64,000 nucleotides of DNA from Synaphobranchus kaupii. Lineage: Eukaryota > Chordata > Actinopteri > Anguilliformes > Synaphobranchidae. The notes below the pieces were generated by a model, which saw nothing but the letters and a program-made list of their open reading frames with translations, did not search any database and had not been told where the DNA came from. Both the position numbers and the translations under genes were made by a program. The stretch spans positions 17,833,670 to 17,897,669 of the forward strand of contig CM056389.1 in assembly GCA_029718625.1 (NCBI GenBank). Direction: 5' to 3'. Of the stretch, positions 49,155-60,559 are shown one piece after another. Within the stretch, counting starts at the first letter, position 1. Each line of letters starts with the position of its first letter.

Positions 49155-50045
49155 GTCTCTACTAATACTAAACTTTTGAATACCTTACGTTTAAGAGGAA
49201 AGTACTAGGACGGGTTTATGGTAATGAACTCGGCCGTGTGAGAGGAACTATTCACCATAAAACGAGTTACCCATTTTTTTTAAAATCTACGCCATACCTC
49301 TGTGTCTCACCACCCTGTTTAAAGTGCATTAAACCAGTTTCTTTTGAGTTTAACTCCTCAGTACGAGCAGCCGCTAAGCCCTGTTCTGAAACTGTGCAAT
49401 TCCCCGCGAGAAGGAGACCGCAAGAGCCCCAGAACCTCATTCCAGGGTAGAGACCAAACTGGCCTAAGCCCTGCCACTGACTGGAAGGCCAACCTCCCCC
49501 GTAACCCTCTGCGATTGCCGCACAGAAGACCGGATCAGCGGAGCACTGTTCCATGAATACACTGATTTGTGGTTATTACCTTTGCTGATGCTGGTGTGAA
49601 TGCATATGTCTGGGTAGAAACAAGAATATGTGTGTTTAGATTAGGTCCACTGTTTTGTAGTTGGTATTATCTGTCCTCTAATATACTGAATCTTCCTTAC
49701 CCTTCTTCCTTGCCACCTTACTAAATCCTCCACCCCTATCTAACACTACCCACGACACTCCCGCTCACCCTCCTTGTGTGTGTTGTTCTGCCCTACAGAG
49801 CTACAGATAACTCTGGTGACACTACGTCCTCGATTAGAAGGCTCAGGAACCATTCGGCACAGAGGGGACCCTAGCCACGGGTCAGGAGAGGCTGTCGGAA
49901 TATCTTTTCCAGAGTAGAGGTGTCTGGCTTTTGATTTACAAGAGTAGAACCCCTGCTTTGGAAACGCCTTTTATTACCGTAAGTGCACCTTTCCTATCTC
50001 TCTGCACCACAAACAGGCACATACACCCACTCACACTAGGGAATT
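49155..50045 (+). other. 5' leader of the LTR retroelement
   Basis: About 890 bp of untranslated leader between the primer site and the gag ATG. No conserved frame is present. Packaging signals may lie here but cannot be recognised by eye. Confidence 0.5.
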
Positions 50046-52277
50046 ATGGCTAGCCCCCTGACACCCGACAACCCTTTTTTCTCAACCACTCCCTCTCCGG
50101 ATGGAGATGTACCCCCAGCCCTCACGCCCCACTCCCCTGGCCCCCAAACATCCCGGACCACGATGGACCATGCAGAGTACCTAAATTGGTGCTCTGAACA
50201 CCTCCTGAGGGAATTTATCAGCCGCGATCCGGGATTACACCAGGAGGCCATGCAGTGGAGTTGCGCCGACCTGGAGGAGCTGTTCCAGACACAGAGGCGA
50301 TTGCTACAAGCGTTGAACCAACCCCACCGGGAAGACTGGGAGCCCAGCGCCCTGGCCGGGATCGCAGTGACGATGGCTTACTCATGCCAAATTGTGCTGA
50401 ACAGAGAACGGAATACAGAGCACAAAACCAGGCAAAACCAAGGGACATACCAGATCCAGCTCATGGAACTGGAGCAGCGGCTGCAGACCCTCTGCCAACA
50501 GCGAGACGACAACCTCCAGGAAACACAGAGGCTACAAGGAGTGCTGGAACAGCAAAGACGGGACTGGGACCAAGAGAAACGGGAATGGGGTGATGCGCGC
50601 CATGACGTCCGACATGCAAGGGATGCCCTGGAAGCCCAAACGAAGGAGCTCCAAGCTACGGCCGAAGCCAAAAAGGAGATGGAGGACCTCCTTCACTGGC
50701 ACACACAGACACTGGAGTCCACCAGACGAGAAGCAGACATGGTGCGGGCCACAGCTCACACCCTCCGCACACGGGTACAGGCACAGGAAGTAGAGCTGAA
50801 AAGATTGGACAGGCGCACAGGAGAACTGACAGAGTCCCCGCAAGGGTCCGTCACGGCTGACTCACCGCCTCGGTCCCCGTGGCATGAAGAGGGAAATTGG
50901 ACTGCCCAAGACAGGAGCACCAGGGGACAGCATACAACCAGGCCCCCACTCATGATTCCAGTGGTCAAGACGTCCCCACACAGACCCCCCCGAACAGTGA
51001 CCTGGACGCCTAGCCCACCCAGATCGGATCCCTACCGTGCCTGGGACACAGCACCCCCAGCACTGAGGCACCGGCCAACACACCCCTCTGCTAACCATAC
51101 CACACACAGCCCTCCACAGAGACCCAGCACCCTACCTACCGGGGACACCGCACTGCCACAAGTGAGAGTCTCACCTAGACACTATGCGGCGGCTAACAAC
51201 CATCCAGCGCCACCACAAGTGCAACGCCTGACACCTTCACCCATGACCCAATCAACCCGATGGGCCATTCCTCACACAGACCCCCAGGGACCCCAGGAAC
51301 CCCCACCACCATCGCCATGGCTACTGAACTACCATCAATCCACACCACACCCCCACAACTCAGAAGCAGCAACCATGAAGAACACGGTGTATAAGGCAGC
51401 ACGGACCATAACCCCATTTGACCCGCAACAAGGACACGGTGACATCGAGGCTTATTTGATGGAAGTACGCCAGCAGGTTAATTACCTGGGACTTCTGAAC
51501 GAGGACAGCAAGATAACCCTCATAACCCAGTCTCTGGCAAAAGGCCCCAAGGACTGGGCCTTCCATTACATCAGCGAACACCACCCCACATTTGACCAGT
51601 TTTGCCACGAACTATGCCGAAAATACCAAGCCCCCACCAGCGCTTTTGCAAAAATTCAAGCGCTCATGGAAAAAAAACAAGGCCGACAAGAAAGCCCAAG
51701 AGATTTCTTTGATGGACTCAACCAGGCTTACACAAGAAATCTGCCCCCACAGGAATACAACCCCAACCTTCTCAGAGAAGCCTTCCTGGACAACCTACAC
51801 GACGACATTAAAGGCCTTGTTATGGCAATGGCTACAAAAACAACATCCATGCCAGAGATAGTGAGCCACGCCCAACAGATATGGCTCGGCATGGGCAAAA
51901 AGAAGCAAGAACAGCGAAAGACGACGGAAGTCCTGGCAATTAATTCCGCACAACAGGGATTAAATCTAGAAGGAACATCACCCCACCGCCCCATGCCAAC
52001 TCACCCACCACACAACCCTAGATCTCCCCAGCACCCTAAGAGAGACCGCTTCCACCACCCTAACCAAGGGAGAGGGCCGCCACGGTCACCACGGCCGCCA
52101 CGGTCACCACGGCCGCCACGGTCACCACGGCCGCCACGGTCGCCACGCCGCGACCAGTGGGACACCATATCCGACCAGCTGAGGCGGATATTGGACATCA
52201 TGTCCTCACAAGAAGACACAAGAAACTCCCAAACACTCGACTCGGCCCCTCACCACAGACAACCTCCCCCCCACTGA
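50046..52277 (+). CDS. gag: Gag polyprotein of the LTR retroelement
   Basis: An intact frame of 743 codons starting MASPLTPDNP. Residues 1-40 are Pro/Ser/Thr-rich. Residues 130-260 are a long charged coiled-coil-like segment (MELEQRLQTL ... EVELKRLDRR). Residues 265-445 are a proline-rich linker. Residues 450-620 resemble a retroelement capsid (ITPFDPQQGHGDIEAYL, FDQFCHELCRKYQAP, PRDFFDGLNQAY). Residues 676-702 are four PRSPRP-type basic repeats made by an 18-bp DNA repeat (about 52078-52145). No CCHC zinc knuckle is present, so the basic repeats may stand in for nucleic-acid binding; that is an inference. The absence of any frameshift in 2.2 kb is notable beside a pol that is deleted. The frame ends at a UGA after QPPPH, with protease in the same frame beyond. 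Confidence 0.9.
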   Translation: MASPLTPDNPFFSTTPSPDGDVPPALTPHSPGPQTSRTTMDHAEYLNWCSEHLLREFISRDPGLHQEAMQWSCADLEELFQTQRRLLQALNQPHREDWEPSALAGIAVTMAYSCQIVLNRERNTEHKTRQNQGTYQIQLMELEQRLQTLCQQRDDNLQETQRLQGVLEQQRRDWDQEKREWGDARHDVRHARDALEAQTKELQATAEAKKEMEDLLHWHTQTLESTRREADMVRATAHTLRTRVQAQEVELKRLDRRTGELTESPQGSVTADSPPRSPWHEEGNWTAQDRSTRGQHTTRPPLMIPVVKTSPHRPPRTVTWTPSPPRSDPYRAWDTAPPALRHRPTHPSANHTTHSPPQRPSTLPTGDTALPQVRVSPRHYAAANNHPAPPQVQRLTPSPMTQSTRWAIPHTDPQGPQEPPPPSPWLLNYHQSTPHPHNSEAATMKNTVYKAARTITPFDPQQGHGDIEAYLMEVRQQVNYLGLLNEDSKITLITQSLAKGPKDWAFHYISEHHPTFDQFCHELCRKYQAPTSAFAKIQALMEKKQGRQESPRDFFDGLNQAYTRNLPPQEYNPNLLREAFLDNLHDDIKGLVMAMATKTTSMPEIVSHAQQIWLGMGKKKQEQRKTTEVLAINSAQQGLNLEGTSPHRPMPTHPPHNPRSPQHPKRDRFHHPNQGRGPPRSPRPPRSPRPPRSPRPPRSPRRDQWDTISDQLRRILDIMSSQEDTRNSQTLDSAPHHRQPPPH

Positions 52278-53021
52278 CGTGTTTCGGCCTCTACGACCAC
52301 AACGGCACAGAACACCGACGACACAACTGAGGACATTGTAATCCCCCTTAAGCCGTCGAACCCAACGATCAGAATTTGCCCATTAACTCGTAGAGGCCCC
52401 GCACACAGACCTTACGCTATGCTGCAGCTCGACCAAACCTTTAAGGTAGAGGCTTTGCTGGACACTGGCGCTGAAATTTCCCTCATGACTCACACGCTCT
52501 TTGAAGCCATGCAGAGGACCAGGGAACGCACAGGGCACACCCTACAGCTCAAGGAAAGCGAACTGAACTTCAGGGCGTATGGCAGCAACCAGCCACAAAA
52601 GCTCAAAGGAGTGATTGAACTACCCCTAACCTTTGAAGGACTGTCCATAACCCACCCCCTTTACGTGGCATCACATGACCAACCTATACTCTTGATAGGG
52701 ATGGATCTACTCAGCCGCCTAAAGCCCATTATGGATTGCGACAAGGACATTCTCTGGGGCCACAAACCAGAAGCGGACCACTACGTTCATGGGCCCACAA
52801 AAGCCATTTGTGCATGCACACTAGGCTGGGTATTCCCAGACAGCCATGAAGCTGGCAGCAACCCCGATGCCCTGATCATCAAGTCCCCTATGCCTCCCGA
52901 TGATAGGAATTACCCCACCCTACAGGAGGCACAATACGTTTTTGGGCCGGAGACCGTGGCCCCAATCTCCACAGACATGCTGGTTGCTCAAAGACCCCAA
53001 CCCCAGAGCCTCAAGCAATGA
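52278..53021 (+). CDS. pro: Protease region, in frame with gag after one UGA
   Basis: The frame is open from the codon after the gag UGA through to 53021 with no other stop; the first ATG is at 52419. The aspartic protease active site appears as LLDTGAEISLM and the C-terminal LIGMDLL motif follows, as in retroelement proteases. In-frame placement behind a single stop is the pattern of gag-pro readthrough known in gammaretroviruses. Readthrough here is inferred, not shown. The last 60 residues before the stop match no protease part and lead into the deletion point at about 53025. Confidence 0.82.
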   Translation, partial: RVSASTTTTAQNTDDTTEDIVIPLKPSNPTIRICPLTRRGPAHRPYAMLQLDQTFKVEALLDTGAEISLMTHTLFEAMQRTRERTGHTLQLKESELNFRAYGSNQPQKLKGVIELPLTFEGLSITHPLYVASHDQPILLIGMDLLSRLKPIMDCDKDILWGHKPEADHYVHGPTKAICACTLGWVFPDSHEAGSNPDALIIKSPMPPDDRNYPTLQEAQYVFGPETVAPISTDMLVAQRPQPQSLKQ

Positions 53022-53025
53022 CCCC

Positions 53026-53523
53026 CCATCACTCCAAACTGGATGGCCCGGACAAGCAGGCAATGATCGGGCCGACACCTTGGCAAAAGAGGGAGTATCT
53101 ACGGGTCAACCATGGGAGTTCTCGCAGCCTACAGACAACTCCTCCGTGACAATCGGCACCTCCGAACTCAGGAACACACAGCGGGAAGCCGACACCCCGC
53201 CGTTCCCGCAACCCCCAGCTCAGGTGGACGTTGTGACCCGCAGCAGCGCCAAGGCGCCAGACCCTCACAATCCACCAAACTCCAACAGGATTACCCTGAT
53301 CACACCAGAGGCCCATAATGACCTGGTGCAAGCACAAGAGAAGGACCAGGCCTTAACACACCTTATAAGAATTCCCCAGGACACTACCTCGGTGACTGAC
53401 AGCGGTGACCTCATAGATGACGCATACTTCCAGGCGCTCTGGAAACAGAAGGAATGGCTGTCCCTTCGAGACGGCCTACTAACCCCGCCAATGGAGAATC
53501 ACCAGGATGCAACACGCCCATGA
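53026..53523 (+). pseudogene. Pol fragment: end of RNase H and the connection to integrase
   Basis: GNDRADTLAKEG is the C-terminal signature of retroelement RNase H. Reverse transcriptase and the front of RNase H are missing upstream; protease sequence passes into this block at about 53025. The frame is +1 relative to protease and open for about 165 codons, then integrase continues in the third frame from 53507. The deletion plus two frame changes make the polyprotein unreadable. Confidence 0.8.
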
Positions 53524-54160
53524 CGAGCCCTGCGGGGGACACCGAGGGGAACAGTCCACCATCAGCATGTTACGCCAAGTGGCATACTGGCCCAAGATGT
53601 GGACCGATGTGAAGGACTATGTGAACAGCTGCCTCACCTGCTGCAAGTTCCAACCCGTGTTGCCACGACACAGAGCCCCACTCCAGTCAACCCCAACCAC
53701 ACAGCCATGGTCACACATTCAGATTGACTGGATAGGCCCCATCACCCGATCCAGTAGGGGGAACCAATACGCTCTGACGGTAACAGACATGTTCACCAAA
53801 TGGGTAGAGTGTCTCCCTGCACCACGGGACACCGCAGAGTCCACAACCGTCCTCCTCATGAATCACGTCTTCACTCGTTGGGGTCTGCCACAGAGTGTGA
53901 ATTTGGATCGTGGTACGCATTTCACATCCACCATCGTGGAACAAGTCTGGAAGACGTTGGGAGTAAAAAGACAATTGCACGTAGCATACCGCCCCCAATC
54001 ATCTGGGCAGGTAGAACGAGCCAACCAGACCGTCATCAACATGCAAAAAAAACAAACAAAAAAAAAAACATATTTTTTATCTCAGCGCGAACCAGAGAGA
54101 CTGGGACATCAAGTTGCCACTTATCCTTATGGCCATAAGAGCGACTCCCCCAAGAGTTAA
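53507..54160 (+). pseudogene. Integrase, with catalytic core intact but C terminus disrupted
   Basis: The zinc-binding part shows HDEPCGGH followed by CLTC. Catalytic residues are seen in QIDWIGP (Asp, about residue 74), NLDRGTHF (Asp, about 134) and GQVERANQ (Glu, about 170), a DD35E spacing. Just after VINM an A-rich tract (54044-54077) interrupts the gene. Only a short out-of-frame piece resembling the usual [12 protein letters not shown] follows, so the C-terminal domain is lost. The start given is the first ATG; true integrase begins upstream in the polyprotein, in another frame. Confidence 0.85.
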
Positions 54161-54390
54161 TTTCCAGCCATACTAACAGAACCCCACCACTGGCTCAGAT
54201 AGGAACACCCACACCTAATTATACGCGCACCTGCTCATGCACCATCACCAGCAAAACAACATCCACTATGAGAGAGAGATGGGAGGAGTGCACTCTGCGC
54301 CTCGAAGGCACCCCTGAACCCGGAGTCCCCCAGATATCTGCCATGTTGCATGACCTCGCGAATCAGCTCGCCGCTAATTCGTGAGGCCAT

Positions 54391-54400
54391 AAAGAGGGAG
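54391..54400 (+). promoter_or_regulatory. Polypurine tract
   Basis: AAAGAGGGAG lies immediately before TGTAGGACAA, the likely start of the 3' LTR. A purine run at this spot is the plus-strand primer of LTR elements. Confidence 0.7.
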
Positions 54401-56003
54401 TGTAGGACAATTATCATTCTGTTTGTCTCCCCCCAGTTCTCTTCCTGAGTAGGGAACTCTTTGTATATACAGAAAACCCTAAAAATGCCTCTGTGTCTGT
54501 GTAACATACCAGCGCTATCTTTCACTTCCCTTCTGGAGCTCCAGGCCCCGGGGATCAAAGCATTAGGTAACAATAGGAAGGGGGTTAAAACCCACCCGGC
54601 ATAAGCCCAGAAGATTGCGCATCGCAGATCACGGGCGAGGTGTGAACCCCGCTATCAATATAGCCTCTGATCGCGCCAGCACGGCGCCTAAAGAATCAAT
54701 CACTGCCCTTATATTTTGCGTAGGACACTACTGACGCCTAGCGTGCGTTCCCAGTATCTCTAGGAGAATCCATTCATACTCACGAATGGAGAAAAGTAGC
54801 CTCTCAGTAAATTTAATCAAAAATGCAGTTTCTGACGCCTAACGGAGCCAAATAAATAAATAAAGCCATGTCCAAGTCCTTATCGTATAGCACCGCGTCT
54901 CCGAGGTTGCCAGCCCACGCCGCTAATGAATTATCAACCATCTCCCCCTAAACAAAGCCGGAAGTTATCGTGTTTGGTATGGTTAGCTTCATAAGTTTAT
55001 AACAGAAATCAAGAGACCAACTATATCCGTGTATTTCGGTAGAGTTGAGAGTTATCTAACTTAATCACATTCCTGTACTAATTTCTTAAAATTAGTGTGA
55101 CCCGCCCGAGACGGGCACTGTGACAGGGATGCGAAGGCGGGTACTCCCAACAACCAATAGCAGCGTAGACCCTCCCCTAGCCAGTCAGGTATGTTAGGGG
55201 GGCGACCTCAGGGACTCGCTCTCTTTTTTTTCCATCTACGATTTCACCTGGACTCCTGCGTCTTTTGGTTAATTCCCGCGACCCACGCCTCCAACAGAAA
55301 GACTGAGCATCCGAGTTTTCCGTTTGGTTCAGAAACTGCCTTATCCCGCGTTGGGCATCCACTGGGCCTGGGAGATCCTTCTTTTCCTCTTTATCTTTTC
55401 CTGGTTCGCGCTCGACTAGTAAGTAACCCCACCTTCCTCTCAATTACTCGCTACTAGTCGAGTCGTAGGCTACCACTGCTTTTCCTAATATACCGTTACT
55501 ACATTGTGTGTACCGCATCCCTTTGTTTAGTGTATGTGTTGTTTTAACGGCGATATACTGTAAAATCAATATCGCTATATTCCCGTGTCTGTATTTTGTA
55601 TATTGTGTTGAATGCTAGTAGTGTAACCCTGTTAGAGTCCCGGCGGATTCCCGCATTCCCGTATTAAAATTAATTAACTAAATTAAATGTTTGGACCTGT
55701 TTCCTCTCTCACGCTGACGGAGTGATCCACTAACAAAGTCACATCGAGACATTTGAATGTAATAAGTGCCGAGGGGGAATTCCCTCACGGCATATCACGT
55801 GCTTAAGGTTGATAAAGGGTGACCTACAGTGACTTGGGTTCAGTATTCAGAGTGCTGAGCTGTTAACAGGGCAACTGAAGGGATCCCTGAACAATAGTCC
55901 ATAACTATTGTGTGGTAATTTAGAATAAAGTAGTTAATTAAATTAATTATAATTTAAGGAATAAACTCACTCTGAATTACCTACCATCAATCTGACAACC
56001 CGC
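54401..56003 (+). repeat. Candidate 3' LTR region
   Basis: Starts TGTAGGACAATTATC and contains the 20-bp block shared with the 5' LTR at 55839-55858. AATAAATAAATAAAG near 54850 is AT-rich. At 1.6 kb it is more than twice the candidate 5' LTR, so it may contain an insertion. Alternatively, TGTGACAGGG near 55120 may start a second, related LTR. No target duplication was confirmed. Confidence 0.4.
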
Positions 56004-57367
56004 ATTTATCTGTTACTAGCTTGCAGCTGCATGTCCTATAAATGTACCTACTAGAGGCTTTGTGAGACAAGCTGGTCCCCTCAGAAAGAGTATACCATCA
56101 GCTATCAACAGTGGGAATTTAAATAAATATACTCCAAAAAAGTGTCAAATCTGTCTACAGTGACCTCCTTGGATGTCAAATCTGACCACCTTCCCCTTCT
56201 CTGCAGCCACTTTTGTTTTCCCAGAATGTGCACGCCCTTCAAAATATCTGAACATAGTTAGCGTACATAAAAAGCCAGCCATGAGGAAAAGACAGACTGA
56301 CAGAGACATTGAGTGTTGATGGGTAATTAGAAAAGGATTTATATAGGAGCTGCATTATGTGGCAAAAGCTGAAGGAAGAGAAGAAATGCCAAGGTGTCAC
56401 CTTTTCTGCTTGACAGGTAAGCTTGCGTCATTTATTTATTCTTGGCTAGGTGGCTAGCTGGCTTATAACCTAGAGGCAGTATCAACATCTAACAATGCCA
56501 CTGATCATCTAAAACGTTCTGTACTCTTTATACACTATGGCAGTAGTTCAATCCCAACTGAATGAATCATCTGTAGTTAAATTGGTGAGGTTATATGGTG
56601 CAAACATTTTTCACAATTACTGAAAGGTTTTGATATATCAAATAAGCTCGCTATATACTATTGACAATATTAAGTCTAATGGCAACACATAGGTGAGCGG
56701 GAATGTGTATCTCTCAACATCAAATAATGTGCAACCTACGAATTAAGCTAGATGCACAGTATGTTAGTCAATTTGTTACTTCTGGACATTAAAACAACTA
56801 ATTTCTTGCCACTGTGAGCCTAGAAATGTATCAATACCACATTTTAAATGTAGACGACCCACAGATTTTAGTTCAAAACACAGCCCTCAGGTAAACAATA
56901 CACGAGTCAACAAGTTCTGCTTCCCATGCCTTTAATGAATCCATTAAACTTGCGGCTCAACCAAGAGGTCAAGAGAGCTTCTTTTTGCATCCAAAAGCAC
57001 TTTTCTATTGATTTATTTGTACATATCTGAACAAATAAACTACATTTTCTATTTGGAAAAAAAGCGCAATCGCTTGATTCTGCTGCCAGTTAAAGGGTTA
57101 TGGACAAACGGTCTAAGGATCCCTAGCCTTGGTGACATTTCTGACAAATTTGCAGAACCCCAAAAAAATAGTTTTTTCGAGAGCAAATATATAAGGGGAA
57201 AGAGCTGAAAGAACCAAGGCTGTTGTACTACAGCACAAAAAGCAGAAACAGTGCCCCTGATAGTGGGCGTTACATAATGGCAAAGAGTGTAACGCTCAGT
57301 GAAATATAATGTGAGCGAATACGGACTAAAAAAATAATGGCCGACTAAGAAATTACTACTGTCACTT
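56004..57367. other. Non-coding DNA, no gene seen
   Basis: Unique AT-rich sequence. The open frames at 57008-57423 on both strands are mutual shadows without domain signatures. Confidence 0.5.
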
Positions 57368-57495
57368 TCGGTGGAATTATACAGCAAAAATTCCAGTGTA
57401 AATGTAACACTGCTGATGTACATTTAATACGCTAGGGTGTTTATATGAGACCACAGTCTCATGTAAACACTCTAGGGTGTTAAATGTACACCGCC
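57368..57495. mobile_element. Short MITE with an inner hairpin
   Basis: GCTAGGGTGTTTATATGAGA at about 57431 is inverted as TCTCATGTAAACACTCTAGG at about 57455-57475, giving a stem of about 20 bp with 3 differences. The outer words TCCAGTGTAAATGTAACACT and TGTTAAATGTACA link it to the 23535, 46497 and 60560 elements. Confidence 0.6.
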
Positions 57496-57959
57496 AGGGA
57501 CTGCAACTAGGCCATAGCATAGCAATGCTCACATGCATGTACGCACACATGCATAACACACATGCAAATGGTTAGTCAATAAGGACAAATAGGCAGAGGT
57601 GCACAGACACCAGGTGGTTGACACAGGATGTGCACCTATAATACCAACAGCTCTTGTGGAAAAATTACAGTTGCCTTTACGTTTGGCATAAAAAACGCTG
57701 GCAGGTACGCAGCTGACAGGAAGTCCATTATGACACAGACATGAGCTGCTTTTTGAAGCTTATTCTCACCATTTTATTCATATTGCCCTAGCAGGAAGTC
57801 AAAGCACAGGCAAGAACACAGCAAGAGCGCCAACCTAACTGTAGCCTCAACTCCACAAAGTACCAAACGCCTTGAAAAAAATCGCCTCCAAAAATCAATA
57901 GATATAATCAGCATGTCACATAAAGCAGCGACCTTTAGATTTTTACACACAGAATCAGG

Positions 57960-58600
57960 ATGAGTAGTGGAGGCTGTTACTTACTTACTTACTGTCATTG
58001 ACTTCCAAGCACTTAATAACAGCAATATTATTTTCTACATGACAACATTACTGATGGGTAAGCTTACTGCTTGGCCTTTATTGTCTGTGCGTGTGATTTA
58101 TGTCAAAATGAAGGGACTTATGGAGCTTAAAATCTTACTTTAAGCTTTAGGGCTGTTTCAGGCAGCTGCGAGATCGTCAACAGGTATTGCTGAGTCAATA
58201 AGTCACTCAAGCTGAAATGTCCGGACAAAAGGGAAATTTACAGTAAGCCTTACAAGAGGGACAGATCATTGTATTTTCTCAAACTGGCTGGTGGTGTTTA
58301 GCTTTTAACTCATATTTAAGGGCAGTGAATTTTTGTGCAGATTTTTAAGCAACACATTTAAACAAATGTTAGCTTTCTAACACTAAATTACACATGTAGA
58401 CACAAAGCCTGTATTTGCATTAATCAAACGGCTTGTTAAATATGTTAATGTCCCGGTCAGTCTTTCTTGTGATTCTTGCAATAAACCACTGCATTCAAAA
58501 TGGATAATTAATGTAGAGATTAGATTAATATGCAAAGAATCAAAAGGAGTTTCTCACTTGACTGATATGTCCACTGAACAGGAACACTTTTTGCACTTTT
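57960..58600. promoter_or_regulatory. Candidate conserved non-coding block
   Basis: About 600 bp without repeats or open frames, rich in words typical of developmental enhancers (AAGTCACTCAAGCTGAAATG, TTGCATTAATCAAACGG, AATATGTTAATGTCC, ATGGATAATTAATG). It lies between the two candidate exons. The judgement is by texture only. Confidence 0.3.
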
Positions 58601-59219
58601 TGCCTTCGGAGAATTACCGAAAATAGTATATTTATGGGTACATGCTGCATGTTAGACTGTAGATTAAATACATACAAGATAAGATACACAACGTAACAGC
58701 TAACAAATAAGCTAATTCAGATATAAAAATTTTCCCTTCTTCTCTTTAGCAAAATATATTCTTATTTAAACCACATCAATCGAGAGGTATTTTGGATTGT
58801 TCATGACATAAAAAGAAAATATCTTATTCACGAAGAAACAAACAGCAGTCGAACTGGCTACGGTAGATCTAAAGAGGGACAAAAAACATTTGGCTTGGCG
58901 TTACAGCGGCTGTACATTATGTTTTAAATGCATTTTAGGTTTAATTCAGTATTCCATCTTCAGGGAAGTACAGTATGTTATGCCTCATGGTTTCACTCAA
59001 AATGAAATATTCTATGTCTGACAGCAAATATTGTATTATTAATTTTATTTTGCCATGTTTGAAATTTTCTAATAGGTTCCATGTATACAGGTACAGGTAC
59101 AATGGTGCCCGGTAATCTCTTTTACATTGAACCTTTTTTAAAGGGCACATGAGGCTCTTGCAGCAGTTTACCTTGAATTTTAAATAGTACATTTAACCTC
59201 AATTTTAAATTTATTTGAC

Positions 59220-59600
59220 ATTTTCTCGATATGTATTTGAAAATGAAGGCGTGGGACTGTTAGGTTGGATTGATTTATAAATTCAATAGTTATTTAACAG
59301 GTCCGTTCAGAGATGTGCATAAGGGAAATTAATTAAAGTGTAATTGTCAAGCAATAGAAATTAATTTAAGAACTTGCTTTCACTCTGTTAATATGTGGAA
59401 AAAATCAACTTCATTATATTGTAATTTTATACTGGGGGCAAAATGGCACAGCAGAAAACAGGAGTGAGAAAATCCAATTTATGTTTATGATCAATGCAAA
59501 GGTCACATATGCTGACATTAATGTCCTAAAGAGCTCAAATCTTTTTTCTCTATCACATTTGAAATGATCCAACCACTCCAGAGGCCATGGTGCCATTTAA
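59220..59600. promoter_or_regulatory. Candidate conserved non-coding block
   Basis: Similar texture to 57960-58600 (GGATTGATTTATAAATTC, GGAAATTAATTAAAGTG, GTCAAGCAATAG, TATGATCAATGC). There is no open frame and no repeat signature. Alignment to other fish genomes would decide. Confidence 0.25.
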
Positions 59601-60559
59601 TTGAACATGTGGGTGTCCAAGAGGGCACTTCAACTTGATGGCAATAATGATATGGATTCAGATTTTGTGCTTCTGAACAAAATATTAAATGGATGTAATT
59701 GCTCTTGTATGGACGAGGCTCTACTAGAAAACATCTCTTTGTACTGCCTTTATTTAGCCAAAAATTGTGGTCTATTATATTTTGTGTTGAAGAAATGTGA
59801 GATCAAGGAGTTTCAGTCAAGCGGTACAGCTTTCATCTGCTTGTTAGTGAATATTAAGGTGCAGAGGGCACGCATTCGGGGTGGTGGGAGGGGGAAGGGG
59901 GGGGTATGGGTGCCCTCGACGTGCCCCTTTGATTTGATTACAAAAATATATATATTTGTATTATCATCGTTGCTGTCATTAATCTCCATTCATTCATTCT
60001 GGTAAAATATATTCTGTACAATAACTGGGTGTTATAAAACAGGTTGCTATACCTTTTTTTGCCCCCACTTTGAACAACTGCCCCGCAAAAGGTCTCTGCA
60101 CGGCCCTAAAGTGCACCTGCAGAGTCCGTGCACCTGCACAGCATCTGACTGGAGCTGACGTTAGAACTTCATCTTTCACAGGTTGTCTTTCTGCACGGTT
60201 TTTGCTCAAGCTAACCGAAGGGGAAAAGCATTCTGCTGAGTTTTGCATTTGTTCGGGCCACACATCGGGCCCGCACTCGAGAGCTCAAATCCAGAACCCG
60301 AAACGTTAAAGGCAAAATGAACCTCAGCCATTTCACAAGTCGTTCCCAGATGAAGCACTATTTTCTTGCTCTACAAGTGAAACCCAATGTTTCTACTTCA
60401 ATGCCGGCACTGTTTTTTTTTAAACGTATACTGATCTTCAGTTAACACAAAATGTTAGGCCTCTTGGGCTTACTTTCTTGTTACAATTAACGCTGGATAA
60501 TTTCAAGTATACCGTAAATAGACTTTTCTAACATTTCTTCAATTTTGAAATTAAATTAA
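59601..60559. other. Non-coding DNA, gene unlikely
   Basis: A 134-codon plus-strand frame (59601-60005) has no recognisable domain, includes low-complexity RGGGRGKGG and AT-rich hydrophobic codons, and is probably chance. The surrounding GC-richer words (60060-60300) may be an old transposon piece. Confidence 0.35.

Larger units (their letters stand above)
48394..56003 (+). mobile_element. Defective LTR retroelement (gypsy-like or retrovirus-like) lacking reverse transcriptase
   Basis: In order: a candidate 5' LTR, a tRNA-Gln primer site, a leader, gag, a UGA, protease, a deletion that removes RT and most of RNase H, the RNase H end, integrase, a polypurine tract, and a candidate 3' LTR. The two LTR regions share TTCAGTATTCAGAGTGCTGA (49033-49052 and 55839-55858) and TGTAGGA starts but are otherwise diverged and unequal in length, so outer limits are provisional. 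No env-like frame is visible; about 230 bp lie between integrase and the purine tract. It cannot copy itself. Confidence 0.78.

Noticed and set aside
54165..54390. Env-like gene after integrase
   Set aside because: Only about 230 bp with broken frames; no surface or membrane features.
59601..60005. 134-codon plus-strand frame
   Set aside because: No recognisable domain, low-complexity middle, and no promoter or splice context that I can support.
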